Assembly (NCBI RefSeq): GCF_037975245.1
Contig: NC_092569.1
Location: 27,471,668-27,535,667, forward strand
From: Apostichopus japonicus
Lineage: Eukaryota; Echinodermata; Holothuroidea; Aspidochirotida; Stichopodidae
Reading direction: 5' to 3'
Length of the DNA stretch: 64,000 nucleotides
The notes beneath the pieces were generated by a model. The model saw only the letters and a program-made list of their open reading frames with translations, ran no database searches and had not been told where the DNA came from. Positions 1 through 11,500 of this stretch are shown here, in pieces; the stretch's first letter is position 1; each line of letters starts with the position of its first letter. The position numbers were made by a program, and so were the translations under genes.

Positions 1-14
1 GGGGGGGGGGGGGG
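1..14. repeat. poly-G run
   Basis: Fourteen G in a row at the window edge. The corresponding site in the duplicated block near 42930 is also G-rich, so the run belongs to the duplicated segment rather than to a contig artefact. Confidence 0.8.
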
Positions 15-346
15 TTGTAGGGTATGGGCATTGACGTAACTAGGTCAGTGCAGCTGGTGTGGACTCATTTTGTCAGGGCCATATGGTTCCTATGACCGAT
101 AACAGCCTGAAGATAAGTGTTTGAAATCAGAATATTTATTATTTTCCTTAAACAATGTTCAGTGTTTTAAGTTCTCTCACGATAACCATCAAATTGGGAA
201 TTCAAACCAAAGCCTGTCCTCAAGAGAGAAAGCTTGAAAGTGTCATATCTAGATGTCAAGAGGTGACAAGTTTAGAAAGTTCTCAGCCAAAACCCAAACC
301 ATGAGTGGGCTTACTAGGTGGATGCAGACTCTCCTCTGTTGGCCCA

Positions 347-430
347 TTTCTATTGCTGCACCAAGGGTAGACTGCTCCCTGCAGCTCCACTGGTAGGACT
401 GGGCCAGGGAGTAGGGGGAAGAGAAGCGGG
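347..430. repeat. Single copy of the ~84-bp GC-rich unit
   Basis: One copy of a unit beginning tttctattgctgcacca and ending in a G-rich purine tract. The paralogous position in copy B (43274-43845) has about seven tandem copies. Any reading frame across it is probably incidental. Confidence 0.7.
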
Positions 431-867
431 GGTTGATTGCATGTCACCTGTTTATATCTGGTTATGCTTCTGGTCGAGTTGGCATAGTACAGAGTTGTAA
501 TGAGACACCTCATCCTAAGTACAAGTAATTATCAGTGATTTTCCTGGCACCAGTTTAATCATAGACTCAAGTCACTGTGTTAGTTCTATGGGAAATTGTT
601 TTACAATCTTCTTGGATTCGCTAACTACCTGACTGTTTTGTGACTTGAGTGTGGCTGTTTACAACACTGGCGTATAATGACCGCAGTTTTACTCAAGGGT
701 GTAGGTCATGGGTCAGTCTGCCCCTGATGGTGACTCCCGGAAATGGATGGAACGAGTGACCAAAGAACATAGAGAGAATTAGTGTTGATAATTATCACGC
801 TATGTTTATTTGATGAATCTTGCACTAAGTAACAAATAGATAAATACATATATCTACATATAAATAC

Positions 868-869
<2 letters not shown>

Positions 870-904
<35 letters not shown>
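870..904. repeat. TA microsatellite
   Basis: Short (TA)n run directly beside the first tRNA-type SINE copy; probably grew from the A/T-rich tail of that element. Confidence 0.85.
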
Positions 905-907
<3 letters not shown>

Positions 908-1166
908 GAAAATCGTAATGAGTTGGAAAATCAAGAACAGTGAAAAAACTTTCAGCCTCCACCGGGATTCGAACCACGGGCCTTCCGCTCTGTAGGCGGA
1001 CACCCTAACCACTAGGCTATGGACGCTGATTGTATGTCCAGAGGTTCGCAACCGGTAAGGAAGGTCGTTATTCCACTGTAGGCGTTTGTCACCTGTATCG
1101 AACAATACTAGTTCTGTTTTTGGTCACATATTTTGCCTTACTCTAGAGATCAAACATGATGCTAAC
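903..1166 (-). mobile_element. tRNA-derived SINE, copy 1 (split by a solo LTR)
   Basis: On the minus strand, bases 1024 down to 954 read as a tRNA-like head: an A-box-like TAGCCTAGTGGTTAGGGTG, a 5-bp anticodon-type stem (TCCGC/GCGGA) with loop CTACAGA, and a B-box GTTCGAATCCCGG. It lies inside a longer non-tRNA body, and a near-identical copy follows at 2371, so it is a SINE and not a functional tRNA gene. The unit is interrupted at 1166 by an LTR and resumes at 2259. Confidence 0.75.
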
Positions 1167-2258
1167 TGTTACGAGGGCCCATTGTAGCCTAACGCTAGTT
1201 ACTGCTAGTGAGGAACCTAATGTTACAATGTGGAGAGTAATTGAAATTGCCTACGTGATAAATCAGTATTTGAGAAATTAGGTCGGGTTACCGTGTCACA
1301 ATGTTATAATACACGATTGTTCTGGTATATTCCTTATGATGACGCGCTGGTCTCGGGTTAACGTCGGTTTACGTGGAATCGCGTGTAAGCTGTGCACGGC
1401 ATCTTCGTGGATGTGGATTCTCTGGAACGTTCGCAGATATGCAAAGGATTTCCAAGAATAGAAAAACTGGGTCAAGTGTATCGAGAAAGATCTAGATGAT
1501 TCTTGACATAGCGAATCGTATATAAACCCGCCCAGATCGGAGAGTTTCTCAGTTTCTGTACGAATACAAGCGACGACACATATTATACCATTCTACTATA
1601 TATCGTCAGTGCTCAACTACCAGTATTTTCTGAAGGATTGAGAGATCGATAAAAAGATTGATTCTACACTTCCATTCAGAAGTTTGAAGAGGACTTTACT
1701 GTGATACTACAGTTTTCAGTCGTTATTGCGGAGAAGGTGAAGAATTTCTGTCTCCGTTGAGGAAGTTCGTTACGCCAGGAGTTAGTGGCTATAAAGCTGA
1801 TTTTGGACTGACTCTGGTAATATTTAGTCGGCGAGAAGTTCGACGTGTGCTTCACTCTATTGTGGCTGCAAGTCCGTCTTCTATTTTGGAGCATCGCCGG
1901 AAAGAAGGTGACTGCTGTTTCTGGGATCGCGAGAAACTTCGTCGAGGACCAGTGAATTTCGCGGTACAACGGACCGAGAATCGTCGTCATCGAGGTCGTG
2001 GCCGCTGAGGGATATCGCCGTTGGAAGAGACCAGCGTGTTTTAAAGTGTATCCTATCTTGTTAAGTTTGTGAGTAATTTTCTATATATTTGTAATTACCA
2101 CTTGTTGTTGTTGGTTCGAAATCCATTGTTCAATATAGTTTACGTTCTCATTTAAAATCTCTAGACTCGTCAATTTGTCTGTGTTCCTTACGGAAACGAA
2201 CCCAGGCTTGTGTCTCGTTAAAATTAGTTATCGAGACCTCTCGCATTCCAACGTAACA
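1167..2258. mobile_element. Solo LTR of an LTR retrotransposon
   Basis: This 1092-bp segment starts TGTTACG and ends CGTAACA, a 7-bp terminal inverted repeat of the TG...CA type. It is flanked by the 4-bp target duplication TAAC (1163-1166 and 2259-2262). It carries a TATA box (TATATAAA, 519-526 past 1000, i.e. 1519-1526), as expected of an LTR promoter. No internal gag or pol region is present. The uninterrupted pre-insertion sequence exists in the window at about 2620-2650. Clade (gypsy or BEL) is not decided by the sequence. Confidence 0.85.
1519..1526 (+). promoter_or_regulatory. TATA box inside the solo LTR
   Basis: TATATAAA followed within about 30 bases by a GC-richer stretch; the position about one third into the LTR fits a U3 promoter. 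Orientation is inferred from the motif alone. Confidence 0.5.
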
Positions 2259-2370
2259 TAACCAACACGAAATCATTTGTGATTCCTAAAGCCGGATCTC
2301 GAAAGAGATACTTTGAACAGACTTTATGTTAATGCAATGGAGGTAAACGACAAAGGCAAATGAATATATA

Positions 2371-2740
2371 TAAATGAAAATCGTAATGAGTTGGAAAATC
2401 AAGAACAGTGAAAAAACTTTCAGCCTCCACCGGGATTCGAACCACGGGCCTTCCGCTCTGTACGCGGACACCCTAACCACTAGGCTATGGACGCTGATTG
2501 TATGTCCAGAGGTTCGAAACCGGTAAGGAAGGTCGTAATTCCACTGTAGGCGTTTGTCACCTGTATCGAACAATACTAGTTCTGTTTTTGGTGACATATT
2601 TTGCCTTACTCTAGAGATCAAACATGATGCTAACCAACTCGAAATTATTTGTGATTCCTAAAGCCGGATCTCGAAAGAGATACTTTGAACAGACTTTATG
2701 TTAATGCAATGGTGGTAAACGACAAAGGCAAATGAATATA
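2371..2740 (-). mobile_element. tRNA-derived SINE, copy 2 (tandem duplicate)
   Basis: The unit repeats copy 1 with a period of about 372 bp; its tRNA-like head is at 2422-2492, with one base change in the anticodon stem (tacgcgg for taggcgg). The flank at 2624-2650 preserves the empty target site of the solo LTR in copy 1. A third, truncated unit begins near 2741 and runs into a TA microsatellite. Confidence 0.75.
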
Positions 2741-2748
2741 TATAAATG

Positions 2749-2871
<123 letters not shown>

Positions 2872-3059
2872 AGTAAGGATTATAATATCTTAAATGAAAA
2901 AAATGCTGCACAGTGAAACATTAACCAACTGCTTTAAAGCCTGGGCTGGTCCAAACTGATGGACAATATAGTGAAAATATATATGCTGAAGATATGACCA
3001 TTAAACCAACAGTCTCATTCTAAACAAACAAATATATTATCACTAGTCTTATATCCTTT

Positions 3060-3905
3060 ACATAACCCAACCGATGTAAACAGTTTACCAACTTCACATA
3101 TTCACCATTATCATATACATGTTATAATACACTGTTTACATCCCTTCGTAATCATCCTTACCAAACTGATGTATTCATAAACTGTTTACCTCCATTCTGT
3201 AATCATCCTTACCCAACTGATTAATCATAAACTGTTTACCAATCCTATGTAATCATCTTTATCAAACTGATGTAATCATAAAATGTTTACCAATCTTACG
3301 TTATCATCTTTACCAAACTGATGTAATCATAAACTGTTTACCAATCTTTTGTAATCATCCTTACCAAACTGATGTAATCATAAACTGTTTACCAATCTTT
3401 TGTAATCATCCTTACCAAACTGATGTAATCATAAACTGTTTACCAATCTTATGTAATCATCCTTACTAAACTGATATAATCATAAACTGTTTACCAATCT
3501 TATGTAATCATCCTTACTAAACTGATATAATCATTTACTGTTTACCAATCTTATGTAATCATCGTTACCAAACTGATGTAATCATAACCTGTTAACATTC
3601 CTTCCGTTAGCATCGTTACCAAACTGATGTAATCATAAACTGTTTACCAATCTTTTGTAAACATCCTTACCAAACTGATGTAATCATAAACTGTTTACCA
3701 ATCTTATGTAATCATCCTTACTAAACTGATATAATCATAAACTGTTTACCAATCTTATGTAATCATCCTTACTAAACTGATATAATCATAAACTGTTTAC
3801 CAATCTTATGTAATCATCCTTACTAAACTGATATAATCATTAACTGTTTACCAATCTTATGTAATCATCCTTACCAATCAGATGTAATCATACACAGTTA
3901 ACCAA
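3060..3905. repeat. 51-bp minisatellite, about 15 copies
   Basis: Tandem units of about 51 bp built on ctgatgtaatcataaactg, tttaccaatcttatgtaatc and atccttaccaaa. Copies in the middle are near identical, the outer ones decayed. A degenerate related array lies at 44420-44878 and 45660-45760 in the duplicated block. It lies downstream of the 3' end of gene A. Confidence 0.9.
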
Positions 3906-5243
3906 TCTTATGAAGTACCTAAAGAAGCCCTAATAATCATTGCCTGCTTACCGTGTTTACACAAATTAACTTTGAACTAATCTCAACATCACCTAAACGG
4001 ATGGTTACCATAAATTCATTTTCATTGAGCTAATCTCAACATGACCTAAACCGATGGTTACAATGAATGCATTATCATTCCTACCCATCCAGTTTGACTA
4101 TTTCACAATTAATAGGTTACTTCTCAATGGGGTTCTCCAGCCATCCCCATGAGCCAACAGAGGGTGCTGTCACAAGATCTTACCTAGTTTCCTGAACTTG
4201 ACAAGCTGCAGTCTCAGACTGTATATCACATCGGTACTGTGAGCTGATCACTAATAGTATATATATACAACTTCCTTTTAGTTATTAAAGTAGACAGGTT
4301 TTTGAAACATTTATTCAAAGTTAGAAGTCAAACTAATTGTTTAAACACCTTAACTTGTTGCATTTTAAAATCCTTTTTTTAAACCTTGAACTAGTCAATT
4401 ACCAAACATGTGTGTATCCAAGCTTATCTGGCGAGTGCGAATGTGATACCTTGATTCAGGAATAATATCACAGTCCCCTTTGTCAAAATGCAAGAGAGCC
4501 CCTTCCTCTGCTGGAAAGTCTCTACCAATCAATTCTCAATAAACATCGAACATTAATTTGTACATAGTAATTCAAATGGAATACAGAGAGTCAAGATAAT
4601 AAATAAATTCTGTGTAAAACACTGTTATGCAATAAACTGTTTGGGTAGACTATGCATAAAGGCTAGGAAAATATTACAGTGCATTTGATTCAGCAATACA
4701 ACCTTTTAAGATGTATTTGTTTGTGAGAAATGCATGTTGAGAATTCCAATAGGCTATCCCATCAATCCCATAACGTGATATGGGTAACTACTCTTATTGA
4801 GAACAAGTATCTGAACATATACCTGTGCAAACAATATTAGTATATATATTATTTCAGGACTGATAACAATACATAAGAATGTGTGTGTGTCTGCACTTGT
4901 TTTGTATTCTGACTAAGGGCTTGAACAAAGGAATTGCGAGTCCTCAGACGGTAAGAATCACCAGGTCCTCAGAAAAGTTCTATTGTTAAGGGATATTGTG
5001 AAGGTTAGGTTACGTGGACTTGAACAGTAGGAAAAACCATGAGCTCCTCAGTATGATTTTAAAACACACCTGGGTGTGTCTGTGTCTGTTTAAAGTAGTT
5101 TTGAGGAGCTGCATGGGGGGGGGGGGTGAATTTGGGTTATCTGTGACATTTCTGTTTGCTGATATGGATGATATATTTGCTGAACTCCAGTGTGTTTGTT
5201 AGTTTTGATCCTCTTATCAAGTACTTATTGGAAAGAACCGTAT
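3906..5243. other. Non-coding 3' flank of gene A
   Basis: Sequence collinear with 45770-46608 downstream of gene B. I see no exon, RNA gene or clear polyadenylation signal. Short poly-G at 5116-5126. Confidence 0.5.
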
Positions 5244-5512
5244 CTAGACGGGTCTTATCTTCATTTCTGTGTATTTGATGTAATATCCACCTCCAGGTAG
5301 ACTAGACCAGTATATGCTTGATAGAGCATTATCTGCTGCCATATAGTTACCATTGAGGTTAGAACCTGCACAGCTCTTGTACCACCAGGCACCATGGTTA
5401 GTAACAGCACAGTTAGTACTGTCAGCTATATCATTGTCCCTGTCAAAGGTACTGAAGGCAGAGTTAAGATGAGCACTCAAAGCATAACCACCAGGGTGAC
5501 CTCCATCTGTGT
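5244..5512 (-). CDS. Gene A exon 6: C-terminal part of the fibrinogen domain and stop
   Basis: This exon encodes GGYALSAHLNSAFSTFDRDN, the NCAVTNHGAWWYKSC disulfide/ligand loop, and ends KYTEMKIRPV and TAG. DRDND matches the calcium-binding loop of fibrinogen gamma and ficolins. Two AG acceptors six bases apart (before 5512 or 5506) are both in frame, so a two-residue NAGNAG-like choice is possible. Confidence 0.9.
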
Positions 5513-8500
5513 CTGTGAATTAAACAAGTAAAAATATTCTCTTAAACTACAATCCATCACAATTAAGGGACCTATCACAATATAGACACATTAAACAATT
5601 AGTAAATATGATTGGATATATGTTGAATCTGTAGAGTGATATCTCTACATATCACTACACAACAGAACATTTGTGCTTAATCTCTGTGACAGTCTGCATC
5701 ACATATCACTGATTGTATTTGCTATGTTATATCTCAGCATGTCACTGTTAGGAAGTTGTGCTTGTCTTTGTGTGATGCATTAGGATGTCACTGTAAGAAA
5801 AAATATGCTTGGTCTACTGTCTTATCATATCACTGTCTGTAATTACGCTTTGTTTCTGTGGTGTATTATCATATCACTGTCATTCATTATGCTTGGTTTA
5901 TGTAATGTCTTAGCATATCTCTGTAAGTCATTATGCTTTGTTTCTGTGATGTCTTAGCATATCCATGTCAGTCACAATGCTTGGTTTATGTGATGTCTTA
6001 GCATATCTCTGTAAGTCATTATGCTTTGTTTCTGTGATGTCTTAGCATATCACTGTCAGTCACAATGCTTGGTTTATGTGATGTCTTAGCATTTCTCTGT
6101 AAGTCATTATGCTTTGTTTCTGTGATGTCTTAGCATATCACTGTCAGTCAAATAATGCTGTGTTCATGTGATGTCTTAGTATATCACTGTCATTCATTAT
6201 GCTTTGTTTATGTGATGTCTTAGCATATCACTGTCATTCATTATGCTTGGTTTATGTGATGTCTTAGCATATCTCTGTAAGTCATTATGCTTTGTTTCTG
6301 TGATGTCTTAGCATATCACTGTCAGTCACAATGCTTGGTTTATGTGTTGTCTTAGCATATCTCTGTAAGTCATTATGCTTTGTTTCTGTGATGTCTTAGC
6401 ATATCACTGCCAGTCAAATAATGCTTGGTTTATGTGATGTCTTAGCATATCTCTGTAAGTCATTATGCTTTGTTTCTGTGATGTCATAGCATATCACTGT
6501 CAGTCACAATGCTTGGTTTCTGTGATGTCTTAGCATATCTCTGTAAGTCATTATGCTTTGTTTCTGTGATTTCTTAGCATATCTCTGTCATTCATTTTGC
6601 TTGGTTTCTGTGATGTCATAGCATATCACTGTCTGTCGTTATGCTTGGCTTCTGTGATGTCTTAGCATATCTCTGTCAGTCATTATGCTTTGTTTCTGTG
6701 ATGTCTTAGCATATAATTGTTAATCCTTGTATGTGATCTATTTGATATATCACAGCTCGTTACAACAATAAACTTAATAGTTTTGTTTTAACTCTAATTC
6801 TATATTTAAACATATTAATTAACCCAGGAACCATAGTGTAAGTTAATCCAATAACTGTTAATCCTGCTTCTTAGGACTAGTATAGACCAGCCAAGAGCTA
6901 TTACCTTACTAATCACATTTTAATTATTATAATGATAGCAAATGATTTCTCACTGAATTATCTGGATTTTTATGCCTTGTTAATGTAGCAATGTAACAGG
7001 AAGGCATATTCTCAGCAAATATAATGGTGAGTTGTGGACACCCACTCTGGAGTGAAGATAGCAGCAGTCATGAGCTGGGTTAATCCAAACTCTGTTCAAG
7101 GTTTGCTCCTACAAACTAAGGCAGCAATTAATGGGATCATAGCTGATTGATGCATTAGCTGAAATTGAAACGACCATCCCAGCTCCCACCCTTTTTAATT
7201 TCAAACAGCTAATGATGCCGCTGTTAAAACAAGTTTCCCCCAAAAGTGTCATATTTAAAAAAAAAATTGGTCATAAAGGGAACAAATAGCCTACAATAGA
7301 GTAATGAATTGAAGATTTGTTTAGACTTGTAGACTTCACGGCATGGTTCAGGCCCGTTTTACCTATAATAAGGCTAAAATGATTACCATGCGAAACAAGG
7401 AAACATGACATAGACGCTTACTACAGAATTGGAGAATTTACCATGAAGCAACACAAATTGTATTGCAAAACAAATGAAAATGTAATCTAATTATTCTATG
7501 AATAATAAATGTGCAGTGATATATGATATAGGATGTCACATGTTGCCACCATCCCCATCCATAAAGTAACATACCCTGCCTCTCCACCCTCCCACTGCTA
7601 CAATAACTGAAAAAAAAAGTTTCTTTAAAAAATGTCTATCGCCTTGAAAATGTTTGTTAATGTATTTATGACCTCCGTAAAATTCTTATCACAGCTTAAG
7701 TTGCACGCCAATGAACTTCCCTGGTAATCTAGTTCCAGGGGTGACTACTTGGGTTGCTTAAAACAATGAAGGTCATACAGCTGGCTGCCCTAAAGAATGA
7801 ACATAACACGACTAAAATGTACTTACCGAGTATATTATGATAAAAACAGAACATGACATTTAATAGTACAATGAACTTGTATACAACAAACACAGAGAGA
7901 AACCTACAGTTTGGACAAACCTGCAGTTCCACTGAAAGCTCCCAGTCCAGACAGTGTGTAATTGTCACTTTCATCGTTGATCCGGAACAAGTCAAACTTT
8001 GCGTAGTATGGAGCTCCATCTCTGTTCACCATATCAATCCAAAGTTGATAGTTGCCTTGATTGGTGAGGTCATACAACTTATCATTTCCCAACCAAAACT
8101 CATGGTCCAGCTCACCAAAGCCGTCTTTATAGCTCTTCCAGTTACGATGGAATTCAACGGAACCATTAACACGACGTTGGAACACCTGTATAATGTAAAA
8201 ACAAAAAGAATAATTTTAATAATAAATAAGAATATATTTATTTCAATAACATTTTCACTGAGAAGTGGACTGTATTCCTTCTATAACATAAGCAAAGGAT
8301 GACCTCTAAATGAAGCAGTTATTGACAATGTTCCAAACTGAAGTCCTACACTCTCACCCGTAATTTACCCTTCTGTCAGTGGTATGGGATTCCCACATAG
8401 TATCTACAGACTTGTTATTATCTGAAACAGTAGTCGACAACCTTTGAGACCCACATGCCAGGATCATCCATGAGGAATCAATCAGAAATCAATGTGTAGT

Positions 8501-11500
8501 TTTCCCCCCTCCCCCCCCCCCCCCAGATGCTCAGAAAGCTAGTTTGGTCTATGGACTTGTTGTTTAGTAAAAGAAACAAAACTGTAGATAAATCTTCTAA
8601 CATCTACAAATACCAGCAAACCCACCAAAACTGATTTTTGTGACACACAAGTCTTAATTTCATGATTTTCATCATCTACTTTCGAGTCAATACTCGGTCG
8701 GTTTGGTAACGGTGAGACCCCACCTTAAAACCAGGACGCAAAAATGCATTGACGTTTTCCATGAGGTAGTTAGGTGCATGTTTAGGGAATCTAATACATA
8801 AAGCCTTTCTTAGGATATCATGCTAACAAGGCCTCAGATTCCACACATTGTGGTATCTTTCACTGACATAAAAGGACCACTATATTAGACTAACCTAGAA
8901 TGTGTGTGACGTTGCACCTGAACTGACTTAAATTGAAAAGTGAATTTCACCCTCTACCATAGTTGATTGTACACACACCAGGACAGAAAACTGTTTAACT
9001 GATGTCTGTGTGTGTAATGTAGACAATTAGACCACTGTTGGATATTGTTGCTTAAATGCATTAACTCCATCGCATTACATATAATGGAATCTTATTGTCA
9101 AACTTCCACACTATTCATTTGGAAGAGAAACATTCTGAAAGATCTTGAGCTCAACTCTGGTTTGTATTGAAATGCCCAATTCCTCATTTCCCCCAAGGTT
9201 GATGATTACTTCAATAAATCTAAAATGACCTCATTATCTGAGAGAAAGAGCCTAATACTGTGACAGGCAGATTGCTCTTGTAATAAAACTCTAAATTTAT
9301 ATCAAGTGAGCAACACATCAACTCTGATATTCCCCAATTTATAGATACTGTAATCAAACACTGTAATAACCACAAATGGACTGGAACGGTAGGTTCAAAA
9401 TTAATCAAGAAAATTAAGATTCAAAGGAAGATGCAAAGACCAATGGGAAGAATATCAATGTACTGCTACCATCTGCATGGTTTCATTAGAGTAACCATAA
9501 TTTCATTAACTTGGAACTTGTTTCTAATTCCAGAGGATGCTAAAAGTTTTATTTGTTTCTGACAAATGCACTGCCATTGCAAATGTATAGGTAGGAACAG
9601 AACCCCTCACCCTTGCGTCACAAACTAATTCCGTACCAATCGACCAAAGTGATTCTGCTGACCAGTGTGAATGCGTAATATTACAGGATTTTATAACTGT
9701 CAATGAGAATGTGTGTATTACTATTGTACAGGGCACACCTCTGGTGCTTAGAATCTGACAATATGCACAGAATAACTACATTTTGAGGCAAACTTAGCCA
9801 TATTTATGAAACATAGGATATCATACTAATTAAAGGTATCCTCCTCCGTCAGTCATATTATACATATACAATATATCGTCTATAATATAGGATGTCATAC
9901 TAGACTTACTGTCCATCCTCTTCCGTCAGTCATATCATACATATACAATATATCGTCTATACTATAGGATGTCATACTGGACTTACAGTCCATCCTCCTC
10001 CGTCAGTCATATTATACATATACAATATATCGTCTATACTATAGGATGTCATACTAGACTTACAGTCCATCCTCCTCCGTCAGTCATATTATACATACAA
10101 TAAATCGTCTATACTATAGGATGTCATACTAGACTTACCGTCCATCCTCCTCCGTCAGTCATATTACAGAAGACTTCAAAGGGTCGTCCATTCCAGTTAG
10201 TTGGTTTGATGGTGTATGTGCTAGTTTTATTACAACCAGCATTGAACCAATCCAGGCAGTTGGTCATCTGACAATTATGACCAAAATCAAACATAGAAAG
10301 TACAGAGATTACATAATGATCACATACAAAGGTACCTGTCATGTAGCAAATTTCATCAATTTGTGGTTATTAATAGTATAATCAGCCCTGCCACTAATAG
10401 AAACTCCCTGCGGTGATGGAACCCATTGAGCCCAATCAAAACAGTGTTAATAAATAATTTTCACAACAGCAATTTATTTAGTGTTCATATTTGTGCAGCA
10501 GTCTTCCAGGCTCTGATTTCGTCTCTAATACAATAAATTTGGTTCCTGCTATCCATCTTCATACTTGTATTATGTACACTAATTTGACTATTTAAATTAC
10601 AGAGCAATTTGCTTTGTGATATGTACCAGCTAAATTATTACCTACAATCAGGGAGACGATTATGACAACAGAGAATAATTTATTCGATATCACATCGCAA
10701 AATGTTATTCAAAATGGGCAATTCGCTACACAAGTGTAGCCATGTATAGCAGTGTTTGCACACAGGAACCATAATAAATTCATGAGAAAAGTTCAGAGCA
10801 TTAAGTACTGAGCTATGTACAAAAAATGTGAACAATAATTTATACAATGATAATATGTTGACAAAGGACAAGACCCAGACGACGACCCTTGTCATTTTTT
10901 CTACGCTTAAAATTAAATGTGCATTTAACCAGATCCACGGAGTATGAGATTGTTCCATGGTTTACAAGTTTGACAATTATTTATACTTTTATTAGAGTTT
11001 TGAAATAGCTAACAAAAACCTACATGCTGAATGAGGAAGGACAATTATGTCACATGGGACGGTCGAAGTACCTCATCCTATAATGTACACTCCATGAACA
11101 GACATTTTGTTTGGGTTAATTCAGGCAATAAGAACACGTTGATGACTGGATACTTTGAGTCAAATTCATCGCAAAACTCTGACAATTCTAAGCTATATTA
11201 CAAACCAAATGTTCTAATTCGTCCTACTGATAGTGTTGATGATGCCAAGATTCATGTAATGTACTTTAAATGCCAATCACAACATCAAGCTTTCTCTTCT
11301 ACAAAGACTGACATCATATCTGAATAGTTTCATGGGTACCATTACTATTTGGATGACAACGGGGAGGAGGGGGGGGGGGTACTACTGCAGTACTATTCCA
11401 AGCATATTTCTTTGCTATTTCTGTGATATCTCTAGTCAACACTGGAAGTGATAATTTACAGTCAACATACAGTATTGTACAGCAAAGCTATATCATAATT

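Noticed and set aside
954-1024. Functional tRNA gene
   Set aside because: A second near-identical copy with the same non-tRNA body and flanks shows it is a SINE head.
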